Source: Ptychodera flava
Taxonomy: Eukaryota; Hemichordata; Enteropneusta; Ptychoderidae
Assembly (NCBI RefSeq): GCF_041260155.1
Contig: NW_027248277.1
Coordinates: 23,159,822-23,223,821, forward strand
DNA: 64,000 nucleotides
Direction: 5' to 3'
A program made the position numbers and the translations under genes. This document shows positions 1 to 14,300 of this stretch, piece after piece. Under the pieces are notes generated by a model. The model had not been told where the DNA came from. It searched no databases and saw nothing but the letters and a program-made list of their open reading frames with translations. Positions within the stretch are counted from its first letter, which is position 1; each line of letters begins with the position of its first letter.

Positions 1-2217
1 AAATATTATATATTCCTATTGGAGACGACTGTTAAAATGGAAATTGGCATACTCTAGACAGAGGTGTCATAACGTTTTAACACAACATAAAAGCGAAACC
101 ACAAGGAAAACGTTGCCTATACTGTTTTTATCTTCGTATGTATATTTCACCACAATACCGGTGGATTTGTTTCAGTACAGAACACAGGAGTGGCTGCGCA
201 CCTGTACTTGGAGTGCTAACAGTAGTTGAAGTTAAGTGCAACCGAGAGTGAAACATGAATGCAAAAAACAAACATACGGTCATGGGAAAGCTACTCATAG
301 TTACAATTTGTGTGGGATTGTTTGTAAAGTAGGATCTTTTGAGTTCGAGTAGTGGAGACAGAGGCGGCGGCTCTATTTGTTCAAACTTTATTACTACAGC
401 TACTTTCAACTATTGTTACAATAACATAATGTATCTATTAGTGGATAGGTGACGACCAGCTTCAGTGGTGAGCGATGCGCTCTGAGTATAGATACACTTA
501 CAGATACTATACACATACGGCACACATACTAAAGTAAAGTGATTGATTCAGGCTGTGATATAGCTTGTTTTGGCGGGAAAGTAAGAAGTGTTTGACTTGT
601 TGGCTAGAAATGAATCACGTCATAAAGAATTAAAACTATGTGTAAACACAAAATATTGGAAGGAACTGAAGAGATGACAATCTGTCTTCATTGTCAAGGA
701 ATTAAGAAGTAGCTATCTCTGCTTAACGTTTCTCAACACAAGTTTTCCAAATTAAAATGGCCAGCATAACTGCCGGGCTAGAAGTGTGACAACAGTCTTA
801 ATTGCAATCATCATGAATTTCATGATCACAACTGACATGTGGGTCACATATATGCAGTGAAAGTTGACAAGCTGAGTACCAGGTATTTTAACACGCTGAG
901 GTCCGTAGACGCGGAAACTGATCTAATTTATGCAACAAAACCTCGAGAAGAATTATGTCGAAAGTTGCCTTGCGTTGAATTTATCTATATTATTTCGATG
1001 GCCAATACCGTATTCACGGAATTCTGCTCTACATTGCCACATATCTTCAAGAAAAATTTGCATTTTCACATGACTTCATTTTCTCATTGAAAAAGGTCGT
1101 CTGGAATACCATTATAAAACCATAAGATTCCATAATGTAAGGTCCCGTGGGCATCATGAAAATGGCCAAAAATACAAGCATAGGGTATGAACCCAATGTA
1201 GGGTACAATATTGAAGCCGTATCCAAGTTATCAACCATATGTACCTTCCCATAAATGAAAGAGATTCTCACGCCAAAATATCATGATACCAATTGGTACC
1301 ACAAGATAAGTGCTATTTAAATATTCTTTGAAAAGGAGTTGGAAAACGTACACATTATATCTTTCAATATATCAAGTTCCAATATTAATATGAAAATGAT
1401 ATATGAAATGAAATGAAAACATTCAAAAATGTTTTTCATTTATATCCCTCTGTTTTTTATATGCCATATTACAGTTAGACATCAAAAGTAAATATTTTTA
1501 ATAGCACATCTTCTGGACAAACGCAAAGTCAGTCTTCCAAATTAGGCTCAACTTACCATTCTTATGAATTCCCACAGCTGAAATAGCTGTCACAACACTT
1601 CATAAGAGAGAAAGAAGAATATCACAAGAGCACGCACAAACTTGTAGCAATAATTAAGAGACGCTGTGATTTTGATTGTCATTGGAACCCCAGACAGGAA
1701 AAACTAATTCATCCCTGATAAAAATAAGATGCGTCAAAGTTTGATAGTTATGTTTAAGAGCTCTTCACAAAAAATTTATATGATATATTTTAAGGACCCA
1801 CTGCGCATTTTATAAAAAGAGGTTATGAAGATTGCAACTCGCTTAATTTGCTTAAGGGCATAACACCACGAGTCTCTCACTCGCCCTCTCCGATAGGGAG
1901 TCCACCATCCTGGTCATAATGGGGACTCAACCTGATAATTATCCGATTGTATGCCAAGAACTCTTCGCCCTTTGCCATCCCTCCTGTTACATTGACCTGT
2001 GCCAAATACACGCCAATTACTACATAGAAACCCATGCATCGATATCGAAACGTTCTTGGGCCATATCAAAAGCCAAATTGGCGTTACTTTCATACATTCA
2101 ACAATATGGGTGACTGCACAAATATATAGAGAGTGTACATAACGTGCCAAGTCTCTGCAGACTTTAATGAAAACAAGAAATATCATGCTTTAATGAATCA
2201 AATTAAATGTTTTTCAG
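1..2217. other. Intron 1 of copy A, partial
   Basis: No coding sequence recognised. Positions 190-300 and 740-1300 align with copy B intron 1 (35520-35720, 35950-36420). Positions about 303-745 have no counterpart in B. Positions 1690-1960 align with 39030-39500. The MITE at 35735 in copy B is absent here. Confidence 0.6.
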
Positions 2218-2360
2218 ATTTTGGAAAAATTGCAGACTTTTTGCAACTTCGTCCGAGAGCCAGAGATTGGCTTGAGCGAAAACAATTACGAGATAAGGAT
2301 AGAGAATTCATTGATCTAATCGCAACTGGTGATGTATCTAAAGTCGCTGCATGGATCAAG
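2218..2360 (+). CDS. TRPC-like copy A, second coding exon (N-terminal cytoplasmic)
   Basis: 143-bp exon between a polypyrimidine/CAG acceptor (ttttcag, 2211-2217) and a GTATTG donor. The first two bases complete a split codon, then the frame reads FGKIADFLQLRPRARDWL and continues through FIDLIATGDVSKVAAWIK. The stretch FIDLIATGDVSKVAAWI corresponds to the start of the TRPC ankyrin region (FLDAAEYGNIPVVRKML type). The equivalent exon in copy B has the same length and phase and an almost identical frame, while flanking intron is more diverged. That supports a real exon rather than a chance ORF. An apparent ATG-initiated ORF from 2133 reads through the acceptor and is not the true start. Confidence 0.82.
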
Positions 2361-5300
2361 GTATTGTAACATTCATAACATCTGAGCGAGAAACTATATC
2401 TATATCTTGCTCGATTGAAATCGACAAGTGTTGTTTATTTTATTGGAGGAATTGTGAACTCTGTATTAGTACTTAATTTGATGTTTGCCAGATATTCTAT
2501 TTTATTAATGGATTTCTGGGTCAGCTTAAAGAACTCTTCAAAAATAAAATAACAAACGTGTCCCTGGAAAACACATTTATAAAGATAATAATAGTGCTGT
2601 TCTTGGTTTCATCATTGGCCCAGTGTTTGATGTCGCCGAGCTAGTACATGCAAATATCATTCAACAGTCACATTTAAAATGGTATATACTTGCAATCCTC
2701 TCCGACGGGAACTCATTTCGCACGTTAAACTCTTGTTTTAGGCTGGGACTGTGATCCCAAAAGGCAAATTTCATTAACTGGACCTGAACTGCAACATAAG
2801 AGGACACATTGAGCAAGTCAGGAATATGAATAGATTCAGTAAACACAACTACGCCCGCAAAAATTGACTTCCTGTGGTTAAAATACTGCTTTCATAAAGA
2901 ATATCAAACGAACATGCTATGGAAACTTATCAAGTGAAGTCCGAACTAGTGATCAAATACGCCCCATATTTGCTGATGGAAATGAATATAATATCTCGCG
3001 TTATTATTAGCGAGAAAAATAAAAAAAGCATATTATTAAAAACGAGCTACATTCACTCATTCAATTTTTTATATTGCTTCAATGTAATGCTATATGTAGG
3101 ACCTCCGTAATTAATACTTGATTTCTGCAACCACTTTTTATCATCCTGTATTACTATAGATGTTCTTTGTATTTCATATCAATAAAACGGTTATCACCAG
3201 GGGAGATTCCTGTGTGATGTATAGGATAAAGCCCGAGTACGAGGGCTCTTCTGGTATATAAAGTCCAACCCAACGATAAAATGTCGAGGCCTGCGGCCTC
3301 GACATTTTATCGTAGGTTGGACTTTATATACCAGAAGAGCCCGAGTACGAGGGTTTTATCCGACTTAAAAACTATCGCCCCTAACTGATATATTTTCGTT
3401 TTCAATGTGTTTACGTCAGCCGTCCCCTTTGTCAATGTAACATGTTTAGGATATTAATTAAAACTTCTATTTGTGAAATAGCCTTCCAGTGTAATGGAAC
3501 ATCCTATAAATGCCCTAGGGCACATTATATAAATGCCCTAGGGCACAGCAGATTTTGTGTTGCAGCTGGTTTCCACTGTGTTACCAAATTTGAATATTAA
3601 AACGTATCAGATGTCTACAGAATATGACATGTTCACTTTTGATTGGACAGTACTTTACTACGGCGCTGTCATTCGTTTCTGGAATTTGGTGACCAAGGCT
3701 TTACGAGTAGATAAAACACCCTGAATTGAGCACTCTGATTGGTCAATCAACAGTAGATAGTTTTTAAAAGTTGGTTATGACAGTCTGTTAAAATACCATA
3801 TCAATATGTGTTTAACTTTTGTTGAAAGGACGACTTCTACATGTTGAAGTTCACTAAACTGAGTTCAGCTTGGATAGTTGGTCCTGTAACGTGTAGACAG
3901 TTTTCAACTTACATTATTCGCGAACATATATTTAATATGTCAGTAAAAGAAAATCCTAAAAACTTTGGCAAAGGGATATATTCTGTTACAGAGTGACTCA
4001 CATATCTGGCAGGACAAAAACGTTTACTTTGCTAATACCACAATCCGTTCAATTTGTGTTAAAGCACACTTCATCCGTTGTCCTCACAGGACGTATCACA
4101 TTTTTGTGATTATTTGCGTCATACCCGTTCGGTTGCTGTCCAATATTTTTTTTGCCATTAGTGGATCCTCAAATCTGTCGGCGCCACTGCCGCCCAGAAG
4201 GATGCAAAATGATGAGTCATAAGTAAAAAGATTGGAACTAATTTGGGATAATTGGATAATGAAGTAGTACGTGTCTGTTTTATCAGCAAAATATCAGCTC
4301 ATCTGCTTATTTTCAGTTATACGCTTTGTTTTTATATCGCAATTTGCAATATTGCATATTCAACTATATGACACCTAATACTTTTGAAAAATTTGAATTA
4401 CACAAAGATCCAATTCTCCCAAATTAGTTTAAATCGTGTTAAGACTTAGCCCTGGGTTCAACAGGCGCGGAGATTGAGGTCGCGCTTGTGAAGTGTGAGA
4501 TTCTATGGCCTCTCACAACACCACCCTGTAGAAAAAAAATGGCAAATGCACTGCAATATGCTGGGTTCATTTTCCAAATGTAGAAGAGTACCTCAAATGA
4601 TTTCTTTTTGTCGAGCAATATACCATCATCTCCAGCTTATGGTGTGTATATTTCACAACTCCTTAGATACAGTAGAGCATGCAAATCATATGAAGACTTT
4701 CGAGTTAGACAAAGCCTATTAGCTCAAAAGTTAGTGAGGCAAGGATTCTCAGAAAGTAGATTAGTGAAATAATTTAAGAAGTTCTACGGTAGATACGGAG
4801 ATGTTGTATCAAAATATGACCTGTCTGTTTCTCGAATGATGAGTGACAGCATACCAAATTTTGACTCAAAAAGTAATTTGGTGAATTCACCAAATAACAA
4901 TGAATTTGCCGTTCCGGACACCTAGTACCACCACTATTTCGTGGTTCAAGATGACCCCGTTGCCTTTGTCATTTTCGATATGTTCCTTGGACCTGGTAAA
5001 TTTCATAGTTACCTTGAATGATAATGATTATTGGACCTGATTTAATGTCTATTACTAGGGCGTACAAATAAAAAAACATATCGTGCTTTCTTCCTTAATT
5101 GATAGCTACTTTTACGCTAACACAAATATATCTCTCTTGCGACTGACGACTAACGTAAAACAGACAGCTATTTTGTATTTCCTTTTATCTGCGCATGCTC
5201 AGGGAGGACATTAGCAACCCTCTAATGACATCAGCCCCCGGGAGGCAGCTATACCGCTCCTGACCTGCAAGCTGCCTCCTATTTGTCGAAAGTCTGTGGA

Positions 5301-8300
5301 AAAGTGTCATACGTACGTTGCGGTTAAACAATGGAAACTTGTTACAACTGTAGTCTTTATATTTTTGAAGTCCGATAACTTTAGAAGAAAGTTAAAAGGC
5401 AATTTGAATTTCATTTTTCCTTAAAAGAGGAACAGTTAAGAACAGTGCAATCTGTTGTAAACGGAGAAATACATGTGGTATTTTACCTACAGGATATGGA
5501 AGGAGGCTCTGCTTTACAATTCTGCAGTTAATTTTGGATGAAGTAACTGATATAGTATTATATAGTAATAGTATTTGATTTGTTTTTTATATCCTGTATC
5601 CTAAATTACCATAATTAAATTCTTTTTTCATTCGTCGACTTGTACTTGTGCTTTGTTTTGTGTTCCTTATTATATTCATGGTCGACTTTCGTTATGTGCC
5701 TATTTAATGGAGAAAATGCTGAGACACTGTTTGTGCAGTTAGTAGTCAGGCTCCAAATACTTCCCTGAAGTTTTTCTTTGTATTTGGCTATCAAACTTAC
5801 TATCTTGTGACTGGAGCATGATGCAGAGCTAAGTTAATATATTTGAAACAGGAAAAACCCTCCATCTATAAATCTATGAACAAAGGTCAAATTTAATTTT
5901 TTGTGGGCTTTGTTTTTATACATTTAATTTTATTTTTAAATATATGTTCTTGATGTGTTTTTGCAAACTGATCCTGGCAATGCACTGCACATTGGCATTG
6001 TAATTTCCCCATTTAGATGTCTCATCTTAAATCAGAGAAAAGGTGGGAGCAGAATGGGGTAAAAGTTTGGACTACATTACAAATTAAAGAAACGAAAAGT
6101 GATAATATTACAGGTTTTTCTGTATTTACAGGTTAGGTATGGGACGGTATAAATTGCCATATTTGGAGTCAATGTCTGTTACTTTGTAAACATTTTTATA
6201 GTGGATGCATTTTTCTGCTTTTATTTTCCACCTAAGATAACTTATAATAGCGTGTGGAAAATAACCTCATCCATTAAAGGGGTAATTCCTCATAGGAAAT
6301 GAAAGCTGTATTTTGTCTCATTCATTTCAAGGTATTCTTAGTGAAGAATTTCTTTGGTGTTTGCATCGCCAAAAGCCATAGTTCGTGATCAACGGAGATC
6401 AATGTTTTCAAAGTGAATGTAAGTATTTGTTCATTGCTGATGAAATTTCATTTTTATCACGGTGTAATATCATTTCAAGTCTTATAAATTTAATGGCATA
6501 AATATCGGAAAGAGTGTCCATAGTGTGTCGCAAAGAGCAGTTCACTGTCTCGTTACTTTGCATATATCATAATGTAAATTACAATATGTTTTTTAAATAT
6601 TTCATTATTTCAACAGAGTATTTAATAAACAATATTTTTCTTTTAAATTTATCATTATATTGTCAGGAGAAATGACTTCAGTACAAAATACAGGAAAGTT
6701 GGAGTTCTTCGTAGCCCTATTCTACCATCTTGTCCTTTCTTGTTGCTGACCGCAACAGCCACAGAGAAATTAATAAGCGACATTATCAAAGCTATTATGT
6801 GTTTACTCCATTTGACTTCTATTAACACTATAGTAGTTGTACCAGACAGTTATCTAAAATATTGTAATATCAGAATTACCTTTTTAAAGTTAAAATATTG
6901 CTCGTTTATATGACACAATATTGGTACAACAAAATGACAGAGTGATGTTCTCACCATACGCAGTTTTTAGAGATTAAATAGTCTGCATGATTGTTGTTTA
7001 AAATGGTGACAAATACACAGAGTTTGTTCAGTTCTCTTCATTAGTGTTGGTGGGGTGAAATTCCTCATCAACATAAATGTACTAGAGGGTTATTGTTTCA
7101 AATGTTTAGGTAAATATGTCTCATGTACAATAGATATTTATATTTTCTGCTGTGTATGAGGTATAATGAAAACCCATAAATTTTTGGTTTACAAGGCCAA
7201 ATATTTTTATCCCCTATGTGTCTAAACCTGGCATGCATTATGAAGTCCAACACCAGTTTTATGTTGGGGAGTTATAGAAAAATGAGGCCAAGTGAGAGAA
7301 GTGCATTATAAACTGCAGGTAAATATTTTATAGATCGTCATTAAGAAATAAATAAATAATTTTGTTCAGAGGAACCTTTTCCCTTGACATGGCATTCCAA
7401 ATGATAAATAAGTAATTCCAGTTATCTGTTTCATGTTGACAGGTTTTCTGAAGTTATTCCACACACTATCAAATATTTACAAGACTAAAAGATAATACAT
7501 ATGAACCTTGTGTCATTTTCACGCTATCAATAGAGTTTCTGTTGTCGTTGAATATTTCATGTATGAATCAATTGGGTAGCTAGGCGTACAATAGTGAAAA
7601 AAAGATGGAGAACTGAATGATTGATATGTTCTATTCTTCTGTTGACAAAGAGACTGAACAGAGAGCAATCGATGATTTTCCAAACAAAACAATCATATTG
7701 AATGCCTCATATCAACTGTAGCATTTGGAACGGGGGTTGAAATTGCAGAACATAGTTGTTCATTCGGGGCAAATTAGGGCATACATCTATATTGGCAGGT
7801 AATGGGACACTACACACGTGATGAACTTTCAGGACATGCACTGCTAGGGGCATGATTGGTTTTTGTTTGTATGCCAAGTAATCTAATAAAAATTGTCTGA
7901 GACTTTCTATTCTTTAATATCTAATAGTTTATGGTACGGACACATCATATTTTGATGAATTAGAAAATAGGCAACCTCTCTCAAATATCCGTCAGAAAGA
8001 TTGTGATTGCAGTCACTGCATTTGTTAAAGTAACTGTAATAGAGAGTGTCCTTCTGATTCTTATAAAAAGTAAAGACAAATTTCATGAAACGATTCTCAG
8101 ATTTGTGATATGTTGATTTTCTGTAACAGTTACAATCTCTTTTATGCAGGATGTTTTGTTCTCATGATTTTCAATTCTGACACTGGTGTGTTATCTCAAC
8201 CTTCGCTTGTCATGTAGGACAATGTCATTTTTACAGTTTGACCAATTTTCGTATACATGATAAAAGTATGTCCCACGTAGATACATAACATACTGTGATT

Positions 8301-11300
8301 GAATACGCTCAAGAATTACCAGTAAATTGATATTCATTTACTATTTCAAAATAAAATGATCCTATATTTATTCAGCAAATCACAGTTTGACTACAATTGA
8401 ATATTTATTGTTGACTTCTTCTTGGCTGAACTTGCCTTGATCGGTCTAGTCTTACTACATATTTTTTTTCAATCTTCTGTGAAAATTTTGCAAATATTGT
8501 AATTTACTTTATGATATGTGCAGTGTAATGAGATAGTGAACAGTTCTTTGCGACACTCTATTGATACTTTTTTATTATTATGCCATCACATTAATAAGAC
8601 TAGACATAATATTATACCCTGATAGAAATTATACATTAATCAGCAAAGGGCAAAAACTTAACATTTACTTAAACAGTTGGCTTCATCACAAGCGATCAAA
8701 CAAGTCGTCTTTTTTATACTTGACTGGAAAAAATTGACCTGCCTGGATCAAGAACGTTGGCTTCTGGTTAAACACCAAAGAAATTTATCAACTAAGAATA
8801 CCTAGAAATGAATAAGACAAAATGCAGCTTTCATATCCTATGAGTAATCACCCCCTTAATGGTTGATGTTATTTTACGACATGCTATTATCAGTTATCTT
8901 AGGTGGAAAATAAAAGTGCCAAATGCCTCCACTATAAAAACTTTACAATGTAACAGACATTGACTCCAAAATGGCAATTTACACCCTTATTACCTTTAAT
9001 AACATTACTTTTCATTTCTTTAATCTGTAATATAGTCCAAACGTTTACCCCTTTCTGCTCCCACCTTTTCTTAAGATGAGGCTTCTCAATGGGGAAATCA
9101 CAATGCTTATATGAGGTGCATTGTCAGGACCAACCTGGGAAAAACAGATCAAGAACATGTTATTTAAAAATAAAAAAAATATGTACTAAACAAAGCATAT
9201 AAGAGGAGCTAAATTTGACCTCTGTACATAGATTTATAGATGAAGCAGTTTACCTTTGCAGCATGCTCCAGTCACAAGATATTAAGTTTGATTGCCTAAT
9301 GCAAAGAAAATCTTCAGTGAAATGTTTGAAGCCTAACTACTAACTACACAAATTGTGTACAAACTTTTCTCCGTTAAATAGGCACATAAAAAACCCCAAC
9401 CATAAATATATTATGGATCACCTAATGAAGCTCAAGTACAAGTCCATGGACTAAAAATGTTTTATTTATAATCATTCAGAATGCAGGATATAAAATTAAA
9501 TCATCACGATATTGCTTACTTCATCCAAAATCAACTGCGGAACTGTACAACGGAGCCTCTTTCCACGTGCTGTAGGTACAATACTATATGTGTTTTTCCG
9601 TTGCACAATAAATTGCTCTGTCATCCACTATTCATCTTTTAAGGAAAAATGAAATTCAAATAGCCTTTCAACTTTTTCGAAAAGTACTCCTGACTTCAGA
9701 AATATCAAGACCACAACTTTCCATAGTTCAACCGCAAGGTACGTATGACACAGGGCCATAGACTTTCGACAAATAGGAGGCAGCTTGCAGATCACGAGCG
9801 CGCGAGCCGCCTTCGAGTGGCTGACGTGATGAGATATTTGTTTATGTCCTCCATGCGCATGCGCAGATAAAAGGAAATACACAATGGCTGTCCGTTTTAC
9901 GCTAGTCGAGAGTCGCAAGAGATGTATAAGTGTTAGTGTCAAAGTAGGCATTTATTGTGGAGGTAGAAACAATTTTTTTAGGCTCTAGTACATCATTTAA
10001 GCTGTTCTTCCACGTTTTGAAAGTGAGAGCAGCAAATGTCAGTGTACTTTCTTCTACCGATGGCACCATGGCGGCAGTGTGAGAGGCCATAGAACTCACA
10101 GTACACAAACATGGCCTTGAACTCCGCGCCTACGGAATTAAGGGCTAGTTAAGTGTGAGATAGCTTCTTATATCTCGTACACTCTGTTTGAAAACTTACT
10201 TACCCAGATCAGTATGTCTTTTTATATACCTGCTCTCCCTTTCTCTTCTCAGGAAAGAAACTTCAACATCAATCAGACAATCTCAAGCAATGGAATTATG
10301 GTTACTGCGTTGCAGGTGGCAGCAGAGAATAACAGTTTTGAAATGGTTTACTATCTACTAAGTCAAGGAGCTCAGAGACTGAAAGAACCACAAATATCCA
10401 TACGTATGTATATTATGAATTCTACATGATGATACATACATACATACATACATACATACATACATACATACATACATACATACATACATACATACATACA
10501 TACATACATACATACATACATACATACATACATACACACATACGTACGTACGTACATACATGTACAAATTGGACATCAAAAAGATCTTCTTTGCCTCTTT
10601 TAGACGTTATACTCGAAATAATACAAGTTAGGAGAAGTTTCAGTTGCTTTGACGGAGTATGAAGGAAGATTTAACGGTTAGGGAGCATTCGTTCTTATCC
10701 CCCCCCCATTCATCAAATATAAGATGTTACATCCTGAAATTCTTCATTAACCCTTTGTACCCTACGGCCCTGGGTTGGAGTTGACACTTTGAAGTACCAT
10801 TTGGCAATACTTTCCTCTAAAATGATTAAAGACTGCCCCCAAGGGACTTGAGATAAACTACAGAAGGGCGCTGCTTTTCAACATGACGCTGGGTGAAAAA
10901 TAGTGACCCGCCAAAAGCCTTTGCGAGAAAAAGAGTAGCCCTGCAAAATTTTCATGAGCAAAAAACTGACAACCTTCCTGTCACAGTCTCTATCAATAAC
11001 ATCTTAATTGACATATGATTGTTTAGTCCCCACGGACACCGTCCATGGGACTTATAGGTTTGGTCATGTCCGTACGTGCGTGCGTGCGTGCGTGCGTCCG
11101 TCCGTCCGTTCACGCAGATATCTCAGAGATGCCTGGAGCGATTTTATTCAAAGTTGGTACAAGGATTACTAACGATCCAATATGGCTGCCGTGCGGCCAT
11201 TTTGTTACGATTTTTTCATGTACAAAGCCATAACTCGGGCATGTCTCAACCGATTTTATTCAAAGTTGGTACAAGGACATTGACTTATGTCGTAGATATG

Positions 11301-14300
11301 CACGTTAATTTGTTTTGTGATACGATCCAATATGGCTGCCGTGCGGCCATTTTGTTATGATTTTTTCATGTACAAAGCCATAACTCGGGCATGTCTCAAC
11401 CGATTTTATTCAAAGTTGGTACAAGGACATTGACCTATTTTATTACGACTATTTTATTACGGCCATTTTATTACGATTTTTACGCTCCCATATATACATA
11501 TGTATATATGCAAATGGGAGGTATTCGTATAAGGTGGCAAAATGGCGTCTGTGTGTATGTATGTATGTATGTATGTTTGTTAGTCCGTCCACATCAAAAA
11601 CTCCTAAACCGCAGCACTACTGTCTTAGTATTTGGTGTACAGCTGCACCTAGAGGTGGAAATGTGAATTTGTTCAAATGAACATGTCAGTGCCAAAAATA
11701 TGCAAATGAGGGGGAAAAAGGAAAAATCCTGCAAATTGCTAAAACTCAGTAAGCATTGGTCAGATTTAGTTGAAACTTGGTATGCAGATTTTTTTTGGTA
11801 TTCTAAATTACGTGAGCAAAAATTGGGATGAAATTTTGATGTTTGTATTTTTAGGGTATTTTTTTGCGTTTTTAGTCAAAAAATCTTGTTCTCTGAAATC
11901 GCTCGTCTGATTGCTATGAAACTTAATATTCATGTTCCTCAGAATGACCTCAGTCACGCTTGTACTAATTGTATTGATATTGTCATATTTGTAATTTTGG
12001 GGCAATTTTTTCCAATTTTTGATAAAAAAAATTTTAATCCAAAAACTACTGATTTGATAGCTTTGATATTTGGTATACAGGTATCTAAGATTAATCTCAA
12101 TATAATGTATTGAAGGTATGTTGAAACTGGCAATTGTTTTTACGCTCCCATCTATGCATATGTATATATGCAAATGGGAGGTATTCGTATAAGGTGGCAA
12201 AATGGCGTCTGTGTGTATGTATGTATGTATGTATGTATGTATGTATGTCTGTTAGTCCGTCCACATCAAAAACTCCTAAACCGTAGCACCTACTGTCTTA
12301 GTATTTGGTGTACAGGTGCACCTAGGGGTGGAGATGTGAATTTGTTCAAGTGAACTTGTCAGTGCCAAAAATATGCAAATGAGAGGGAAAAAAGGAAAAA
12401 TCCTGCAAAGTGCTAATACTCAGTAAGCATTGGTCAGATTTGGTTGAAACTTGGTATGCAGATTTCTTTAGGTATTCTAAATTATATATGCAAAAAATGG
12501 GATGAAATTTGCATGTTTATAGTTGTAGGGTATTTTTTCCGTTTTTAGTCAAAAAATCTTGTTCTCTGAAATCGCTCGTCTGATTGCTATGAAACTTAAT
12601 ATTCATGTTCCTCAGAATGACCTCAGTCATGCTTGTACAAATTGTATTGATATTGTCATATTTGTAATTTTGGGGCAATTTTCCCAATTTTTGATAAAAA
12701 AAGTTGTAATCCAAAACATGCTGATTTGATAGCTTTGATACATGTATTTGGTATACAGGAATCTAAGATTAATCTCAATATAATGTATTGAAGGTATGTT
12801 GAAACTGGCAATTTTTTTTATTTTTGGGCAATTTTTGCCTTTTTTGGTCAAAAGATTTTTTTTCTCCTAAAACTTCTGATCTGGTAGCTTTGATATCTAG
12901 TGTACAGGTTCCTAGGGTTTATGTTAATTAGATATATTTAAAATTAGGATGAAATCTGCAATTTTTTATTTTGGGTTCAATTTTTCTCATTTTTGGTCAA
13001 AATATTTGTTTCTCAAAATTTATCAGTCTGATTGCTTTGATATTTAGTAAACCGGTCCTTAGGGTTTTTGTTAATAAGATATATTGAAATTAAGTTGAAA
13101 TCCGGAATTTTGAATTTTTGGGGCAACTTTGCGAAACTTTCAGTTTTACTGGGATATCTTTCATTTTGTATTTTTAAGATTTTTTTTGTAATTTTATACC
13201 TACTGGAACTAAGAGTATATAATGTGGTGATTTAGTAAGCATTTGATATGGTAAACTGTATTTGGTGTTGAAATGCGGTAAAAAATCCTGGCAGATTTTG
13301 AAAAAATTCCAAACAAATGCCAATAAAAAATTCAGCCAGAGAAGGTTTGACAAAAAGAAAAGGTGGGAGAGCGGGGAAAAAAGAATGTACAATGGATCGG
13401 ATAAAAAAGATAATGTACCCCATCGATCTTCCAGACACCATCCCTTATCAAATGGTCCATCCCGATGTATTTTTGTGCACAATTAACCATGCAGTGTATT
13501 TTAGTTTAAGATGTCACGTTAGATAAGTATTTGAAAGGAATAGTCAAGTTCACCACAGTTTAACTTTATCTATTGTGTCACCATCCTGTGTAATTGGTTA
13601 AAGTCTGTAAGTTGTTCCAGATGTGGATGCACCAGCTGTTCTAGAAGAAAACAATGTTTACTTTTCCATGTAGGGTTTCTGAGTTGATGATTGTATGTTG
13701 AAATTTCTCCATGTATCTGGTGTATGGGCAAAGTGTAAACATTGGTTGCATGTTATGTATTTCAGTCTATGTCAAATATTGTAAATGAAAAATCAAGAAC
13801 AGTTTACTGTGTACTTGTAAAATATAACATATTTGTCAATACATAAACTGCCTTGCAGATTGATTGTCTTAAATATTATCACAGAAGTAGAAAAGGAAAA
13901 GAAACTAATCAAATTGTTGTAACATATTCACTCTCAGTGCCTGTATTATAAGCCTATACTTAACTATTTTATCATTACATCCAGCTGTTTGTTATATCTT
14001 TATCACTCTCCATGGGTCAAGGCACACTTGGGGTCAATGTCATCACTCTGTGCCAGTCTGTCTATGTCAGTCTGTCTGTATATGTATGTCCATGTTTCAT
14101 ACAATTGTTGACTTGTTTTGATAACTATATGGGAGCGAACAGTGATATTGTCACTATTTTTTCATGTACACAGCCATAACTCAGACATGTTTCAGCCGAT
14201 TTTATTCATAGCTGGTACAAGGACATTGACCAATGTCATAGATATGCACGTCGATTTGTTTTGTGATACGATCCAATAAATTAGATTAATTGCCAATTTG

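Noticed and set aside
2133..2217. ATG-initiated start for the copy A exon (MYITCQVSADF...)
   Set aside because: The sequence 5' of the CAG acceptor is not conserved as coding in copy B, and the exon is entered by splicing in phase.
10358..10662. Long ORFs of repeated Tyr-Ile-His or Met-Tyr-Val-Cys (also 49583-49964)
   Set aside because: They are translations of a tetranucleotide microsatellite in an intron; no independent coding signal.
13174..13526. Overlapping ORFs on both strands
   Set aside because: Located in decayed repeat sequence of the 3.6-kb element; low-complexity Lys/Phe-rich, no motif.
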